From: Gemmatimonas sp. UBA7669
GTDB lineage: Bacteria; Gemmatimonadota; Gemmatimonadetes; Gemmatimonadales; Gemmatimonadaceae
Direction of reading: 5' to 3'
DNA: 64,000 bases
Assembly: GCF_002483225.1 (NCBI RefSeq)
Contig: NZ_DLHL01000042.1
Span: 62,001-126,000 of the forward strand
Position numbers and translations under genes: made by a program. Positions 42,304 to 52,019 of the stretch are shown here, in pieces. How positions within the stretch are numbered: position 1 is the first letter of the stretch; the number at the start of each line of letters is the position of its first letter. The notes under the pieces were generated by a model. It made no database searches, was not told the origin of the DNA, and saw only the letters and a program-made list of their open reading frames with translations.

Positions 42304-42963
42304 TCAGTTTCCGAGGTCGGCCACGATGCCTGGCAGCTGACTCATGTCGGTCAGCCAATGGTCCGGGGCGGCCGGGGCCAGTTCATCGCGGCTGAAGGGC
42401 CCCCAGAGGGCCGCGGCGGTGACCACGCCGGCCGCGCGCCCGGCATGCATGTCGTGGGGGGAGTCGCCCACGAAGATGGCACGGTCCGGGGTGGCCCCGA
42501 GGCGCTCGAGCGCCAGGAAGACCGGATCGGGCAGGGGCTTGTGGCGCGCCGTTTCCTCAAAGGTCACCACGGCGTCGAAGGCCTCGCCCAGACCCACGTG
42601 TCGCAGTGAGCGCCAGGTCATGCCCTGGCCCTTGCTGGTGACAATGGCCGTGGCGTGCCCTTCACGTCTGGCCCAGGCCAGGGTCTCAAGGACGGCCGGG
42701 AACGGGCTGGTGAGGCGCTCCAGGTGCAGGTCCTGATAGTCACGGTACCGCCCCACCATGGCTTCCACGTCGTCCGGCCCCTCGCACCACTCGGCCAGCT
42801 GCGTACGCAGCGGCGTGCCAATGCCGGCCACCCATTCGGCCGTGCTTGGTCTGCGCGTGCGGTCGGCAAAGGCGAACTGCATGCACTCGAGCAGCAGACC
42901 GATGGAGTCGATGAGCGTGCCGTCGAGATCGAACAGCAGGGCAGGACGCGAGCTGATGGCCAT
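42304..42963 (-). CDS. HAD-family phosphatase (phosphoglycolate-phosphatase-like)
   Basis: 219 aa from ATG 42963. HAD motifs: I LLFDLDGTLIDS (residues 9-20), II IVTSKG, III RHKPLPDP, and IV IFVGDSPHDMHAG. A helical cap (about 20-85) fits subfamily I, as in Gph/PpaX. It hydrolyses a small phosphomonoester; 2-phosphoglycolate arising from DNA repair is one possible substrate. It follows the helicase by 11 bp, so it is in the same transcript. Confidence 0.92.
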   Translation of the reverse strand: MAISSRPALLFDLDGTLIDSIGLLLECMQFAFADRTRRPSTAEWVAGIGTPLRTQLAEWCEGPDDVEAMVGRYRDYQDLHLERLTSPFPAVLETLAWARREGHATAIVTSKGQGMTWRSLRHVGLGEAFDAVVTFEETARHKPLPDPVFLALERLGATPDRAIFVGDSPHDMHAGRAAGVVTAAALWGPFSRDELAPAAPDHWLTDMSQLPGIVADLGN

Positions 42964-42974
42964 GGTGATGAATC

Positions 42975-45449
42975 CTAACGGGCCAGCAGCACCAGCATCA
43001 TGGTGGCGGGGACGTCGGAGGGGACGGGCACTGCCCGGCCTATCAGAAGTGAGTCGGTTGCCGCTTCGGTAGTTACCGTGATTGAATTGGCATTCGCACA
43101 GACACAGGCACTGGCCATGAGCCGAGCGAGCACGGGTTCCTGCTGCCAGGCCTCGATCCAGGCGCGCTGTGCGGCGCCGATGTTGGTGGAACCGCTGCGA
43201 GCACTGGTCACTGGCGCACGGCGCAGCCAGCGGGCGCAGGCCGACTCGGCGGCCGCGCCCCGCACGAGGCTGAGGCAGCGTCTGGCCGCAACCAGAGGCT
43301 CGGCATGTTGCCGGCGACGCGGCACGGGCCAGCTCCGTTCCAGGGCTGCCAGACGCTCCGTGATTTGCATGACGACCTGCGAGGTGGCCATTGCCGACGG
43401 TCCGAGCAGGCTGCGAAACTGCGCCGATTCGTGGAGCCGGCGCAGTTGACGCCGCAGCCTGCGTACGGCCTGTCGCGCTTGGGCGCGTGGTATCCGGCGC
43501 AGTCGTGAATGCCCTACGGGCGAACGCCAGAGGCGGGCCACACGCAGCAACGCGCGAGGGTGCCGCGAGCTGGTCCAGCGCAGGCTGCCGTCCGCGCGCT
43601 TGCGCGCACGCAGCACGAGCGGCTGGTCTTCTCCCGCGATGAGGACCAAGGCGCAGACGACATGGGCGCGCAGGCGTGACGACGCGCGCACCGCCGCGTA
43701 CAGCGTGGGCGACTGACCGGTGGTTGACGGGACCTCGTGATGCGGCGATGAGTGCAACGGAAGCTGATGCCAACGCTGCAGGACACGCCGCCATGCGGCC
43801 TGCCAATCTGCGGCACTCTGCGGCGCCCCGCGTTCTCCGCCAACCAGGTGCCAACCGATCAGACGCTTGCTGAGCACGCGCTGCTCGGCACGCAGCACGG
43901 CGGCGACCTGCGCATCCGGTCCGAACGTGTATACGTGCACGGCCCGATGCGGTGAGTGCATGCGCAGTGCGCGTCCCTCACGTTGTACGAGCATGGCGTG
44001 GGTCCAGGGCATGTCGAGATGCACCACCACGCCGGCATCCTGCAGGTTGACACCTTCGGCCATGAGGTCGGTGGTGAGTAGCAGGCGTACGCGTTGAATG
44101 GCGGGCGGCGGGGGAAGACCGTTGGCCGACGGGGCGAAGAGCCCGATAAGCTCCTGTCGTGGCAGCGGACCGCTGGCGATACGGGCCTGTGTGCCCATGA
44201 TGGCACCAACGCCGGCTATGTCCGACAGCGCACGAAACAGCGACTGTACGGTGCGCGTGTACTGCGAGAAGGCGACCACGGGCTGCTGCGGATGGCGCGC
44301 GAGAATGCCACGCACATGCCCGGCGCGCGCCTGATCACGCGATGACGGTTGTGTGCGGGACATATGGCGGGCCAGAGCGGCCACGGCGTCCAGATGGCGA
44401 TCGAGCACGGTCAACAGATCACCCGACGCCGCACGGTGGGTGGCGAGGAGTTCCGGAAACGCCAATTGTCCCGCGTCATCTCCAATCACCCAGTGGCGCA
44501 GCTCGTCGTTCGTGAGGTGGCGTCCTTCACAGAGGGCATCACGCAGTGCTTCGCCGCGCAGGCGCCGTCTGGTGAGCGCATGCACCAGTGCCGCATCGCT
44601 CGAACACCAGGCTCGCAGGAGGCCAAGCCGAATCAGGGCGCCGGCCACTGCCCCATCATGGGCTGGCAGCGGGGACGGCAGTGACAGGATGGCATCGAGG
44701 ACTTCGCGGTCCTGTGGTTCGCGAATGGTGGCATGCGCCATGCGCCGCGGCCGTGCGTCGCTCCCCGCATCCGTGCCGGTGCCAACGTCCTGCGCCCGGC
44801 GGCGTACCACCATGCGCGCGAGACTGTGATCGTCCAACGCATCGAGTCGATGCCCGCGAAAGAGCGCCAGCAGGGCGCGCAGATCACCGGGCCGATTGTG
44901 AACCGGGGTGGCCGACAGCAGCAGGACATCACAGGCTGCCACACTGTCTGCCAGCTGCCAATAGCGACGGGTGGCCGCATTGCGCAGATGGTGTGCCTCG
45001 TCGATGATCACGAGACTGGACCCTCGCATGGGCAGCGCCGGCGGGGTGGGGCGCGACCAGGCGTGCAGCGAATGAACCTGCACCTGCGCCATGCCGGCGC
45101 GTGCCGCGGCCGTCCGCCAGGTGGGCAGGAGTGTTGCCGGTGCCACGACATGCACCGTGTCGTATTGCCGACCCACCGCAAGCGCCACAAAGGTCTTGCC
45201 CAACCCCACGTCGTCGGCAAGCAGGGCTCCCCGGTATTCGGCCAGAATGCGTGTGAGCTGCGCGACGGCTTCGTGCTGGTGCGCGCGCAGCGTGATCTCA
45301 CCAAGCGCCGCGCTGGTGTGCACCGGTGAGAGCGCGTGCGCCATGCGGTGCATGACCGCATGCGGGGTGTTCCAGCGCACTTGCTGCGCTGCGCCGTGTG
45401 TTGCGGCTTCAGGCGGACATGCCGAGTCAGTCCGATTGGGCGGGAGCAT
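42975..45449 (-). CDS. SNF2/HepA-type helicase partnered with a DNA methylase
   Basis: 824 aa from ATG 45449. Upstream in-frame sequence to 46178 is antisense-frame noise inside the methylase gene. Superfamily 2 motifs: I DDVGLGKTF (about 75-83), II DEAH, III LLLSATPVHNRPGDL, then V TTDLMAEGVNLQDAG and VI QREGRALRM. There is no nuclease motif. The C-terminal 280 residues are Arg-rich with a CVCANAN segment and are unrecognised. The gene overlaps the methylase by 23 bp, so the two act together; a restriction-modification-like or DISARM-like defence role is inference. Confidence 0.88.
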   Translation of the reverse strand: MLPPNRTDSACPPEAATHGAAQQVRWNTPHAVMHRMAHALSPVHTSAALGEITLRAHQHEAVAQLTRILAEYRGALLADDVGLGKTFVALAVGRQYDTVHVVAPATLLPTWRTAAARAGMAQVQVHSLHAWSRPTPPALPMRGSSLVIIDEAHHLRNAATRRYWQLADSVAACDVLLLSATPVHNRPGDLRALLALFRGHRLDALDDHSLARMVVRRRAQDVGTGTDAGSDARPRRMAHATIREPQDREVLDAILSLPSPLPAHDGAVAGALIRLGLLRAWCSSDAALVHALTRRRLRGEALRDALCEGRHLTNDELRHWVIGDDAGQLAFPELLATHRAASGDLLTVLDRHLDAVAALARHMSRTQPSSRDQARAGHVRGILARHPQQPVVAFSQYTRTVQSLFRALSDIAGVGAIMGTQARIASGPLPRQELIGLFAPSANGLPPPPAIQRVRLLLTTDLMAEGVNLQDAGVVVHLDMPWTHAMLVQREGRALRMHSPHRAVHVYTFGPDAQVAAVLRAEQRVLSKRLIGWHLVGGERGAPQSAADWQAAWRRVLQRWHQLPLHSSPHHEVPSTTGQSPTLYAAVRASSRLRAHVVCALVLIAGEDQPLVLRARKRADGSLRWTSSRHPRALLRVARLWRSPVGHSRLRRIPRAQARQAVRRLRRQLRRLHESAQFRSLLGPSAMATSQVVMQITERLAALERSWPVPRRRQHAEPLVAARRCLSLVRGAAAESACARWLRRAPVTSARSGSTNIGAAQRAWIEAWQQEPVLARLMASACVCANANSITVTTEAATDSLLIGRAVPVPSDVPATMMLVLLAR

Positions 45450-48400
45450 GCTGATGCCAGGCAAGAAGTGGAGTGATGACGGTGAGCGAGAGGCCGTAGG
45501 CCCTGGCAACGGCCGTGTTGAGCAGCGGGGCGGGCAGGTGTTCGCCCGCATGCAGGCGTTTGCCCAGGGGGGCGAGGTCTGCCACGACGCGAGGCCAGGC
45601 CTGTGGCACAGGCAGGGCACCGACGGTCCACCCGAGGTAGCGGCGAAAGCCACCGCGTGCCGGTTCGGCCAGCACGTCCAGCCACGCTGCGGCAACATCC
45701 GAGGAGAGCAGCGCGAGCGCCGCGTAGGCATCGTCGAGTGTGGCAAGCCGCAGCACGTAGCAGGTGTTGAGCGGCACGGTGGGGTCGTGCGGGGGCAGCA
45801 GACGCAGACGCAACTGGCGGCCAATGTCTGCCCACACGAGGCGTGGCAGATCCGCGCGCGCGGCGTCGGTGCGGAACAGGGTCCACCAGGGCTGCGATTG
45901 TCGGGCATCGCGGCGCGCCCGCAGTCTCGGGCGCCAGCTCCCCAGCCATCTTGCGGTGGCGGGTGGTAGCGCGGCGAGGGGTTTGCCGAAGGCGTCGTGG
46001 GTCCAGATGATGCGCACGTCGTGTTCGTCGGGCTGCGCACTGTGGCGCGGCGTGTCCGCGCCTGGTGCGTGGTTGCCTGGTGCGTCATTGCCTGGTGCGT
46101 GATTGCCAGGCGTGTGTGCCGCCACGGGCCCCACGAGTGCCTCGCCGCGCAGGGCCGGTCGCAGCACGGCCCGCTCAATCACCCCCTGGGTTGGTGTGGA
46201 GGCTGCGAGCGAGGTGACGGTGGCACCGTCGTCGTGGTGCTCGACCGCATGCACAAGAAACGCCGCGTTGCATCCACACTTGACGCCGAGCAGTGGGCGG
46301 CCGAGTGGGCTGTCGGCGAGGGGAGGTCCCGCATGACGGAGCGCGTCGAAGGCGACGCGCGCAGCGGGGGGCAGCAACACCCAGGGCGCAGCCGGGTCGT
46401 CGGCTTCCAGCGAGAGCGATGCGGAGGGCATGGCAAAGCGCACGGACGTGTCGCGCGTCACCACGCAGTGCACCATGTCCATGGATGCCGAAGCGGACTC
46501 CGAGGGTGCCGCCTTGCTGCTGGAAGACGCGCGCGCATCGGCCGGCTGCCGACGCTGCGCGACCAGCAGGGAAGGGTAAGTGGCGGCATCGAACAGCGCC
46601 GGTGCATCGCTCCAGTCGTGCAGCGCCCGAATGTGCGTGTCATGCAGCAGCAGGCGTCGCACGCCGCCACCGGACAGATTGCGCCAGAGTTTGGCCGGCA
46701 GCAGTAGGGCCAGGGTGGCACCGGGCCGCAGTAATTGCACCGCGCGTTCAACGAAGGCCACGGCGAGGTCGGCCTGTGCGGCAAAGCCGGCACCGGCGCC
46801 AGCGCGGGAAGCGCCTACTCGCCACGTGGCGTGCCGCATGGCGCGGAATTCGGTGCGCAGATACGTGCGCTCGTTGGCCGCCATGGCGTGTGGACGCACC
46901 CACGGGGGGTTGCCCACCAGCAGGTCGAATCCGCCGGCGGCGGCCACATCGGCAAACATGGACGCAAAGCGGAAGGGCAACGCTCCGCCCAGCTGCAGGC
47001 GATGACGCTGTGTCTGCAACTCGCGCGAGCGCTGACGCAGCCAGTCCAGACGTGCGACATCGGCGCGGGCAGGGCGACGGCGTTGTCCGAAGAGGTCACG
47101 GCCGCGCAGCATGCTGACGAGCTGACGGCGTTCTCGGCGGAGTGCGTCGAGATGGCGCGAGAGTTCCGTGATGGCGCGCTCCCTTTCTTCCGCATCCAGC
47201 GAAAGGGCGGTGCGCAGCTTCCGCGGTCCGGTGGCACGTGCATAGCGCTCACGCAGTCGCGCGAGCTGTCCGGCCGATGGAGCGGCAAACTGCAGCGTGC
47301 CGCCGGTCAGGGCGTCGCCGACGCGGATGTGGTGATCGAGATTGGGCAGTGGGGCAATGTCTTCAATGCGCGGGGCATCACAGGCAATGACCACCGACAG
47401 CCAGAGGCGCAGCTCGCAGAGCCAGACCGCCATGGGCTGCTTGTCCACGCCGAAGATGCAGCGGGCGAGAATGGCCCGTCGCCGTTCGTGCTCGCTGCGT
47501 GGGTCGCCGGCCGCCGCCGCTCTCGCATCGAGTGTTTCGAGAGCTTGCACGAGAAACGCTCCCGACCCGCAGGCCGGATCGAGTACGCGCAGACCGGTCC
47601 AGAATTCCGGCGTGTCCTGCCCGCACCGGGCTTCGAGAGTGCAGACGAGTGCCGCGTCCACGGCCTGCGCCACCAGATGTGGCGGCGTGTAGAAGCTGCC
47701 CGATCGCTTGCGTTCGTCTTCGGCCATCAGCCCTTCAAACGCGCGACCAAGCATTTCCGGGTCGACGGCCGCCTCCGACCACGCGGACGACTCTTCGCGC
47801 GCCGTGAAGCGATAGCGGTCGAGCAGTCCGCCCAGCAAGGCGGTGAGTGCGTCGTCGCTGAAGTCGAGATGGTGATGCCGACGTTCGAGTGCGGTGGGCG
47901 AGAACAGACCGCCATTCAGAAAGGGCACCGCGCCAAAACGCCGAGCCTCGGTGGCGCGATGACGCCGTGGTGTGTTGAGTGTGCCGAAGAACAACGGGCG
48001 CAGAACGCGCGCATGGATGCCACCGCCGGATTCCAGCACGCGGACGGCCTCGTGCAGCAGAAAGTCCCGACGCGCGTCCAGCCAGCCCTTGGCTTCGAGA
48101 AACGACAGGAAGAGACAGCGCGATGCGGTGAGCAGCGCCAGTTCGCGGCGTTCAGCAGGGGTAGGCAGCAAACCCTGACGTGATCGTGCGCTGTGTCGCC
48201 GTGACGCGTCGGTGTGCAGGGATTGGGCCAGCGTGCCCACGCGCTGCTCCAGCTCCCGATAGAAGCGACGAGAGAGTGCGTCCCGCCCCAGAATGTCGGC
48301 GAGTCGCGCGTGATGTGCGTGCGCATCGGTCTCTGTGATGGCGGCGAGGCTGCGCAGCGTATCCGCGTCCGAATCGAGCACTCGGCGGCAGTCGACACGC

Positions 48401-48789
48401 AGGGCGGTGAGACGCAGGCCACGCGCGTGATCGATCACGGCGGCCAGACACAGGTGCTGCCGTGTGTGATCGAGCAGACAGATGCACCACAGTCCGGTTG
48501 GGGCCACGCGTTTGAGCGCCGTGGCGACGGCCAGTGCGCGCTCTCGCAGATCACCGGTCCCCTGCAGTGCATCAGGCGGCGTCAGTGTGGCCACCAGGAG
48601 ACGCAGCCCGCCGGGTCGGACATGCAAAGCGGCCTGGTCGCAGAGTGCGTGAATGCCCAGTTCACGCCGGAGGGCGGCGGAGAGCGGAACGGGCGTGTCG
48701 AGGAACCCCAATGCGCGGGCGAGCGGACGCAGGGCCTCGAACGAGTCGGCGCGTGAAAGCGCGAGGGCGGCGGCGCGGAGAGTGAGCAC
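45427..48789 (-). CDS. Large N6-adenine DNA methylase (Eco57I/TaqI-like)
   Basis: 1120 aa from GTG 48789. The N-terminal 330 residues are helical and lack a visible PD-(D/E)XK nuclease motif. The methylase core has the entry motif SGSFYTPPHLV (about 370), SAM-binding DPACGSGAFLVQAL (about 405) and catalytic NPPW (about 625). The C-terminal third resembles a TaqI-type target-recognition domain, broken by a Pro/Gly/His repeat (APGNHAPGND). The architecture fits PglX, Eco57I or DISARM-type methylases. It opens an array with the helicase and HAD genes and is divergent from chrA. Confidence 0.9.
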   Translation of the reverse strand: MLTLRAAALALSRADSFEALRPLARALGFLDTPVPLSAALRRELGIHALCDQAALHVRPGGLRLLVATLTPPDALQGTGDLRERALAVATALKRVAPTGLWCICLLDHTRQHLCLAAVIDHARGLRLTALRVDCRRVLDSDADTLRSLAAITETDAHAHHARLADILGRDALSRRFYRELEQRVGTLAQSLHTDASRRHSARSRQGLLPTPAERRELALLTASRCLFLSFLEAKGWLDARRDFLLHEAVRVLESGGGIHARVLRPLFFGTLNTPRRHRATEARRFGAVPFLNGGLFSPTALERRHHHLDFSDDALTALLGGLLDRYRFTAREESSAWSEAAVDPEMLGRAFEGLMAEDERKRSGSFYTPPHLVAQAVDAALVCTLEARCGQDTPEFWTGLRVLDPACGSGAFLVQALETLDARAAAAGDPRSEHERRRAILARCIFGVDKQPMAVWLCELRLWLSVVIACDAPRIEDIAPLPNLDHHIRVGDALTGGTLQFAAPSAGQLARLRERYARATGPRKLRTALSLDAEERERAITELSRHLDALRRERRQLVSMLRGRDLFGQRRRPARADVARLDWLRQRSRELQTQRHRLQLGGALPFRFASMFADVAAAGGFDLLVGNPPWVRPHAMAANERTYLRTEFRAMRHATWRVGASRAGAGAGFAAQADLAVAFVERAVQLLRPGATLALLLPAKLWRNLSGGGVRRLLLHDTHIRALHDWSDAPALFDAATYPSLLVAQRRQPADARASSSSKAAPSESASASMDMVHCVVTRDTSVRFAMPSASLSLEADDPAAPWVLLPPAARVAFDALRHAGPPLADSPLGRPLLGVKCGCNAAFLVHAVEHHDDGATVTSLAASTPTQGVIERAVLRPALRGEALVGPVAAHTPGNHAPGNDAPGNHAPGADTPRHSAQPDEHDVRIIWTHDAFGKPLAALPPATARWLGSWRPRLRARRDARQSQPWWTLFRTDAARADLPRLVWADIGRQLRLRLLPPHDPTVPLNTCYVLRLATLDDAYAALALLSSDVAAAWLDVLAEPARGGFRRYLGWTVGALPVPQAWPRVVADLAPLGKRLHAGEHLPAPLLNTAVARAYGLSLTVITPLLAWHQHAPAQSD
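46055..46115. repeat. Degenerate 15-bp repeat in the methylase gene
   Basis: Four imperfect copies of GCGTGGTTGCCTGGT-like units, coding APGNH/APGND in the target-recognition region. It is possibly variable between strains. Confidence 0.7.
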
Positions 48790-48886
48790 GCCGCCATGAT
48801 GTGGTGGAGCTGCGCGGCGTGTTGCACCACTTTCTTGCGCATTGGATTCTGAGAACGCAGTGCGTCCTGCGCGTTATCTTCTCCTG

Positions 48887-50149
48887 ATGTCCGAGACGGC
48901 CGCGCGCGACAATGTGCACGAAGCAGCGCCACAAGTCCCCGTCAATCCGCAAGGCGTGCGGCGGGAGGTGGCCGCCGTGTTTCTGCGGCTTGGTTTGACG
49001 GCCTTTGGCGGACCGGCGGCGCACATCGCGGCCTTGGAGGACGAACTGGTCACGCGGCGGCGTTGGCTCAGTCGCGAGGCCTTTGTCGATCTGGTCGGGG
49101 CCACCAACCTCATTCCCGGTCCCAATTCCACCGAGCTGGCCATTCATCTGGGCTATCTGCGGGCAGGTTGGGTGGGGCTGCTGCTGGCGGGCGGCTGCTT
49201 TCTGGTGCCGGCTGTGCTGCTGGTGTGGCTGGCTGCCTGGGCCTATGTGCGCTACGGCACGCGGGTGGAAGTGGCGGCGCTGCTGCAGGGCATGCAGCCG
49301 GCCGTGCTGGCGGTGGTGGTGCAGGCGCTCTGGCGGCTCAAGGCCAGTGTCATGCGCACATCGGGCACGCTGGTGCTGGCGCTGGTGGCGGTGGCGGCCG
49401 CGCTGGCCGGTGTTTCCGAGTTCGTCATTCTGGGTGGCGCGCTGCTGGTGGGCGTGCTGAACGCCTGGCGGGCCGCCAACCATCCCGGTGTGGCCTCAGG
49501 CTTTACCCTGGCAACGGGCGGCCTGTCGTCGGCCCCTGCCTGGTCCCTGCGTGATACCGGGCAGGTACTGGCCACTACTGGCGTGAGCGCGGCGAGCGCG
49601 GGCGCGGCCGGGATTGGTGCCGGCACCCTGTTTGTGAGCTTCGCGACCATCGGCAGCGTGCTGTTTGGCAGTGGCTATGTGCTGCTGGCCTTCGTGCGCC
49701 GCGAGTTCGTCGAGCGGTTGGGCGTGCTCACCGACGCCCAGGCGCTCGATGCCATTGCCATGGGGCAGGTCACGCCCGGTCCGGTGTTCAGTGCGGCCAC
49801 CTTTGTGGGCTACGTGGTGGACGGCCATGCCGGCGCCATGGCGGCCACGGCGGGCATCTTTCTCCCGGCGTTCGTTGCCGTGGCGCTCTCCGCCCCGTTG
49901 GTGCACCGGCTGCAGCAGTGGCCGGCGGGACGACATCTGCTCGACGCCGTGAATGCCGCCTCCCTGGCTCTCATGGCCGCCGTCGTCGTGACGCTGGCCC
50001 GCGCGCTCGGCGTGGACCTTCGCACCCTGGCTATCTTGCTGGTGGCCTCGTTGGTGCTGATCGGTACGCGCGTCGGGTCGGGATGGGTCCTGCTGGGCGG
50101 TGCAGTCGCAGGCTTTCTCCTGTTCGGTGGCGTGACCTGGGCGCCGTGA
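48887..50149 (+). CDS. chrA: Chromate transporter (CHR family, two-domain)
   Basis: 420 aa from ATG 48887 (MSETAARDN). Both CHR halves are present. The first has LTAFGGPAAHIAALEDELVTRRRWLS and NLIPGPNSTELAIHLGYLRAGW. The second has FGSGYVLLAFVRREFVERLGVLTDAQALDAIAMGQVTPGPVFSAATFVGY. About ten TM helices. It exports chromate or sulfate-like anions with protons. The frame is open to TTG 48842, but that overlaps the likely promoter shared with the divergent methylase gene. Confidence 0.93.
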   Translation: MSETAARDNVHEAAPQVPVNPQGVRREVAAVFLRLGLTAFGGPAAHIAALEDELVTRRRWLSREAFVDLVGATNLIPGPNSTELAIHLGYLRAGWVGLLLAGGCFLVPAVLLVWLAAWAYVRYGTRVEVAALLQGMQPAVLAVVVQALWRLKASVMRTSGTLVLALVAVAAALAGVSEFVILGGALLVGVLNAWRAANHPGVASGFTLATGGLSSAPAWSLRDTGQVLATTGVSAASAGAAGIGAGTLFVSFATIGSVLFGSGYVLLAFVRREFVERLGVLTDAQALDAIAMGQVTPGPVFSAATFVGYVVDGHAGAMAATAGIFLPAFVAVALSAPLVHRLQQWPAGRHLLDAVNAASLALMAAVVVTLARALGVDLRTLAILLVASLVLIGTRVGSGWVLLGGAVAGFLLFGGVTWAP

Positions 50150-50190
50150 CGGGCGGCGCCGCAGTCCCTCACCTCGACACTCTCCCCATC

Positions 50191-51054
50191 ATGCGCAGCT
50201 GCTGGCTCAACGGTTCTTTCGTTCCGGAAGATCAGGCTCAGGTGTCCATCTTCGACCGCGGTCTGCTCTTCGGTGATGGAGTGTACGAAGTGGCCGCCGT
50301 GTTCAATGGCCGCCTGCTCGATGCCGATCGCCACCTCGTGCGACTCGAGCGCTCGCAGCGTGAACTGTCGCTGCCCGCGCCGTACTCATCGGCTACCTGG
50401 CTCGACGTCATGCAGGAACTGGCCACACGCAACGACATCACCGAGGGTCTGGTGTACCTGCAGGTCACACGCGGTGTGGCCGAGCGGGACTTTGCGTTCC
50501 CGTCGGCCATCAAGCCCACCGCCTTTGCCTGGGCGCGTCCCAAGCGTCTTTCGGACGATCCGAACGCGTCGGGACTCACGGTGCATGTCGTACCCGACAT
50601 TCGCTGGGGACGTTGCGACATCAAGAGCACCGCCATGCTGGCCCAGGTGCTGGCCAAGCAGGCGGCGCGCGAAGCGGGTGCCGGCGAAGCGCTCATGCAC
50701 GAGAACGGTGTCGTCACTGAAGGCGGATCCAGCAACGTGTGGATCGTGAACCAGGGTGAGCTGCAAACCCGTCCGGTGTCACACGACATTCTGGCCGGCA
50801 TCACGCGCGACGTGGTCGTTGAGGTCGCGCGTGAACTGGGTCTCGTCGTACGCGAGCGGGCGTTCACGGTGGAACAGGCCATGGCGGCGGACGAGTGTTT
50901 CCTCACCAGTGCCACATCGTTTGTCCTGCCCATCACACGCATTGATCAGCACGTGGTGGGCAACGGCCAGCCGGGTCCCATCACGCAGCGCGTGCGGGCG
51001 GCCTATCTCGCACGCGCCGAGCGTCTGACGGCGTCCGCCGCCACGGTCGCGTGA
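50191..51054 (+). CDS. dat: D-amino acid (D-alanine) transaminase, class IV
   Basis: 287 aa from ATG 50191; upstream frame to 49918 lies inside chrA. Fold-type IV PLP enzyme: WLNGSFVPEDQAQVSIFDRGLLFGDGVYEV at the start, Schiff-base lysine in CDIKSTAML (about residue 147), and the phosphate-binding GGSSNVWIV and ITR segments. The Arg/His pattern (RGVAERDFAFP) fits D-amino acid rather than branched-chain substrates. It makes D-Glu or D-Ala for peptidoglycan. The neighbour is an LD-carboxypeptidase, consistent with muropeptide recycling. Confidence 0.88.
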   Translation: MRSCWLNGSFVPEDQAQVSIFDRGLLFGDGVYEVAAVFNGRLLDADRHLVRLERSQRELSLPAPYSSATWLDVMQELATRNDITEGLVYLQVTRGVAERDFAFPSAIKPTAFAWARPKRLSDDPNASGLTVHVVPDIRWGRCDIKSTAMLAQVLAKQAAREAGAGEALMHENGVVTEGGSSNVWIVNQGELQTRPVSHDILAGITRDVVVEVARELGLVVRERAFTVEQAMAADECFLTSATSFVLPITRIDQHVVGNGQPGPITQRVRAAYLARAERLTASAATVA

Positions 51055-51056
51055 GC

Positions 51057-52019
51057 ATGCGGGACCGGGGCCTGCGTGAGCCGGCCCCACTGCCGCCAGG
51101 CGCGCGGGTTGCACTGGTGTCGCCATCGGGACCCCTCAACGGACCGCATGAGTTGGCGCGCGCCGTGTCCACGGTCGAATCATTTGGCTGGGTGCCAGCG
51201 CCCGGCGCGCATGCCTTGGCCCGCAGTGGGTACTTTGCCGGCGACGACGACGCGCGCGCGTCCGATCTGATACGCGCGCTCGAAGACGATGACGTACATG
51301 GCATCTGGTGCCTGCGCGGTGGCTACGGCGCGGCGCGGCTCCTGCCTGTCCTCGAGGACGTGGTGCGTCATGCCTCCCCTGACGTACCGCCCAAGCCGCT
51401 CATCGGATTCTCCGACATCACGGCCCTGCACGCGCTGTGGCAACGCCATGGGTGGGTGAGTTTTCACGGTCCGGTGGCGCGTGGTCAGCTGTCCGCATTT
51501 TCGCGCGAGGCCTTTCGCACCATCGTGGCCCAGGGGCGTGAGGCCACGTGGATGGCCGAATCGGCGTCAGTGATCCATCCGGGCCGGGCAACCGGTCGTC
51601 TGGCGGGCGGCAATCTCGCCCTGGTGGCGTCACTGGTGGGGACGCCCTGGGCCTGCCGCTTCGATGGCGCCTTGGTGGTGCTGGAAGATGTCGGCGAAGC
51701 CACGTATCGGCTCGACCGCATGCTGACGCAGCTGCTGCTGTCCGGCGCCCTCGACGGCTGTGTCGGCCTCGTGCTGGGCCACTTCACCGACTGCCCCGAC
51801 ACCACGGCGGACGGCACGCGCAGCATTGAGGCCGTGGTGCAGGATGTGGCCGAACGTTTGCAGGTTCCGGCCCTGCTGGGCGTTCCGATTGGCCATATTG
51901 AAGAACAGTGGACGCTGCCGTTTGGCGCCATGGCCACGCTGGATGCCGACGCCCGCACGCTGCACGTCCATCGTCACGATCGTCCGTTCACGGGTTCCCC
52001 CACACCATCCGCCCGATGA
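51057..52019 (+). CDS. ldcA: LD-carboxypeptidase (S66 family)
   Basis: 320 aa from ATG 51057; GTG 51051 overlaps the previous stop and is also possible. S66 catalytic residues: nucleophile in GFSDITALH (about residue 120), Glu in VVLEDVGE and His in GVPIGHIEEQWTLPFG. The N-terminal VALVSPSGP and the WCLRGGYGAARLLP region are typical. It removes the terminal D-Ala from tetrapeptides during murein recycling. It is coupled to dat upstream and by ATGA to the rhodanese gene. Confidence 0.92.
   Translation: MRDRGLREPAPLPPGARVALVSPSGPLNGPHELARAVSTVESFGWVPAPGAHALARSGYFAGDDDARASDLIRALEDDDVHGIWCLRGGYGAARLLPVLEDVVRHASPDVPPKPLIGFSDITALHALWQRHGWVSFHGPVARGQLSAFSREAFRTIVAQGREATWMAESASVIHPGRATGRLAGGNLALVASLVGTPWACRFDGALVVLEDVGEATYRLDRMLTQLLLSGALDGCVGLVLGHFTDCPDTTADGTRSIEAVVQDVAERLQVPALLGVPIGHIEEQWTLPFGAMATLDADARTLHVHRHDRPFTGSPTPSAR

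Noticed and set aside
43000..43854. Upstream extension of the HAD phosphatase frame
   Set aside because: It runs inside the helicase gene in another frame; HAD motif I starts just after ATG 42963.
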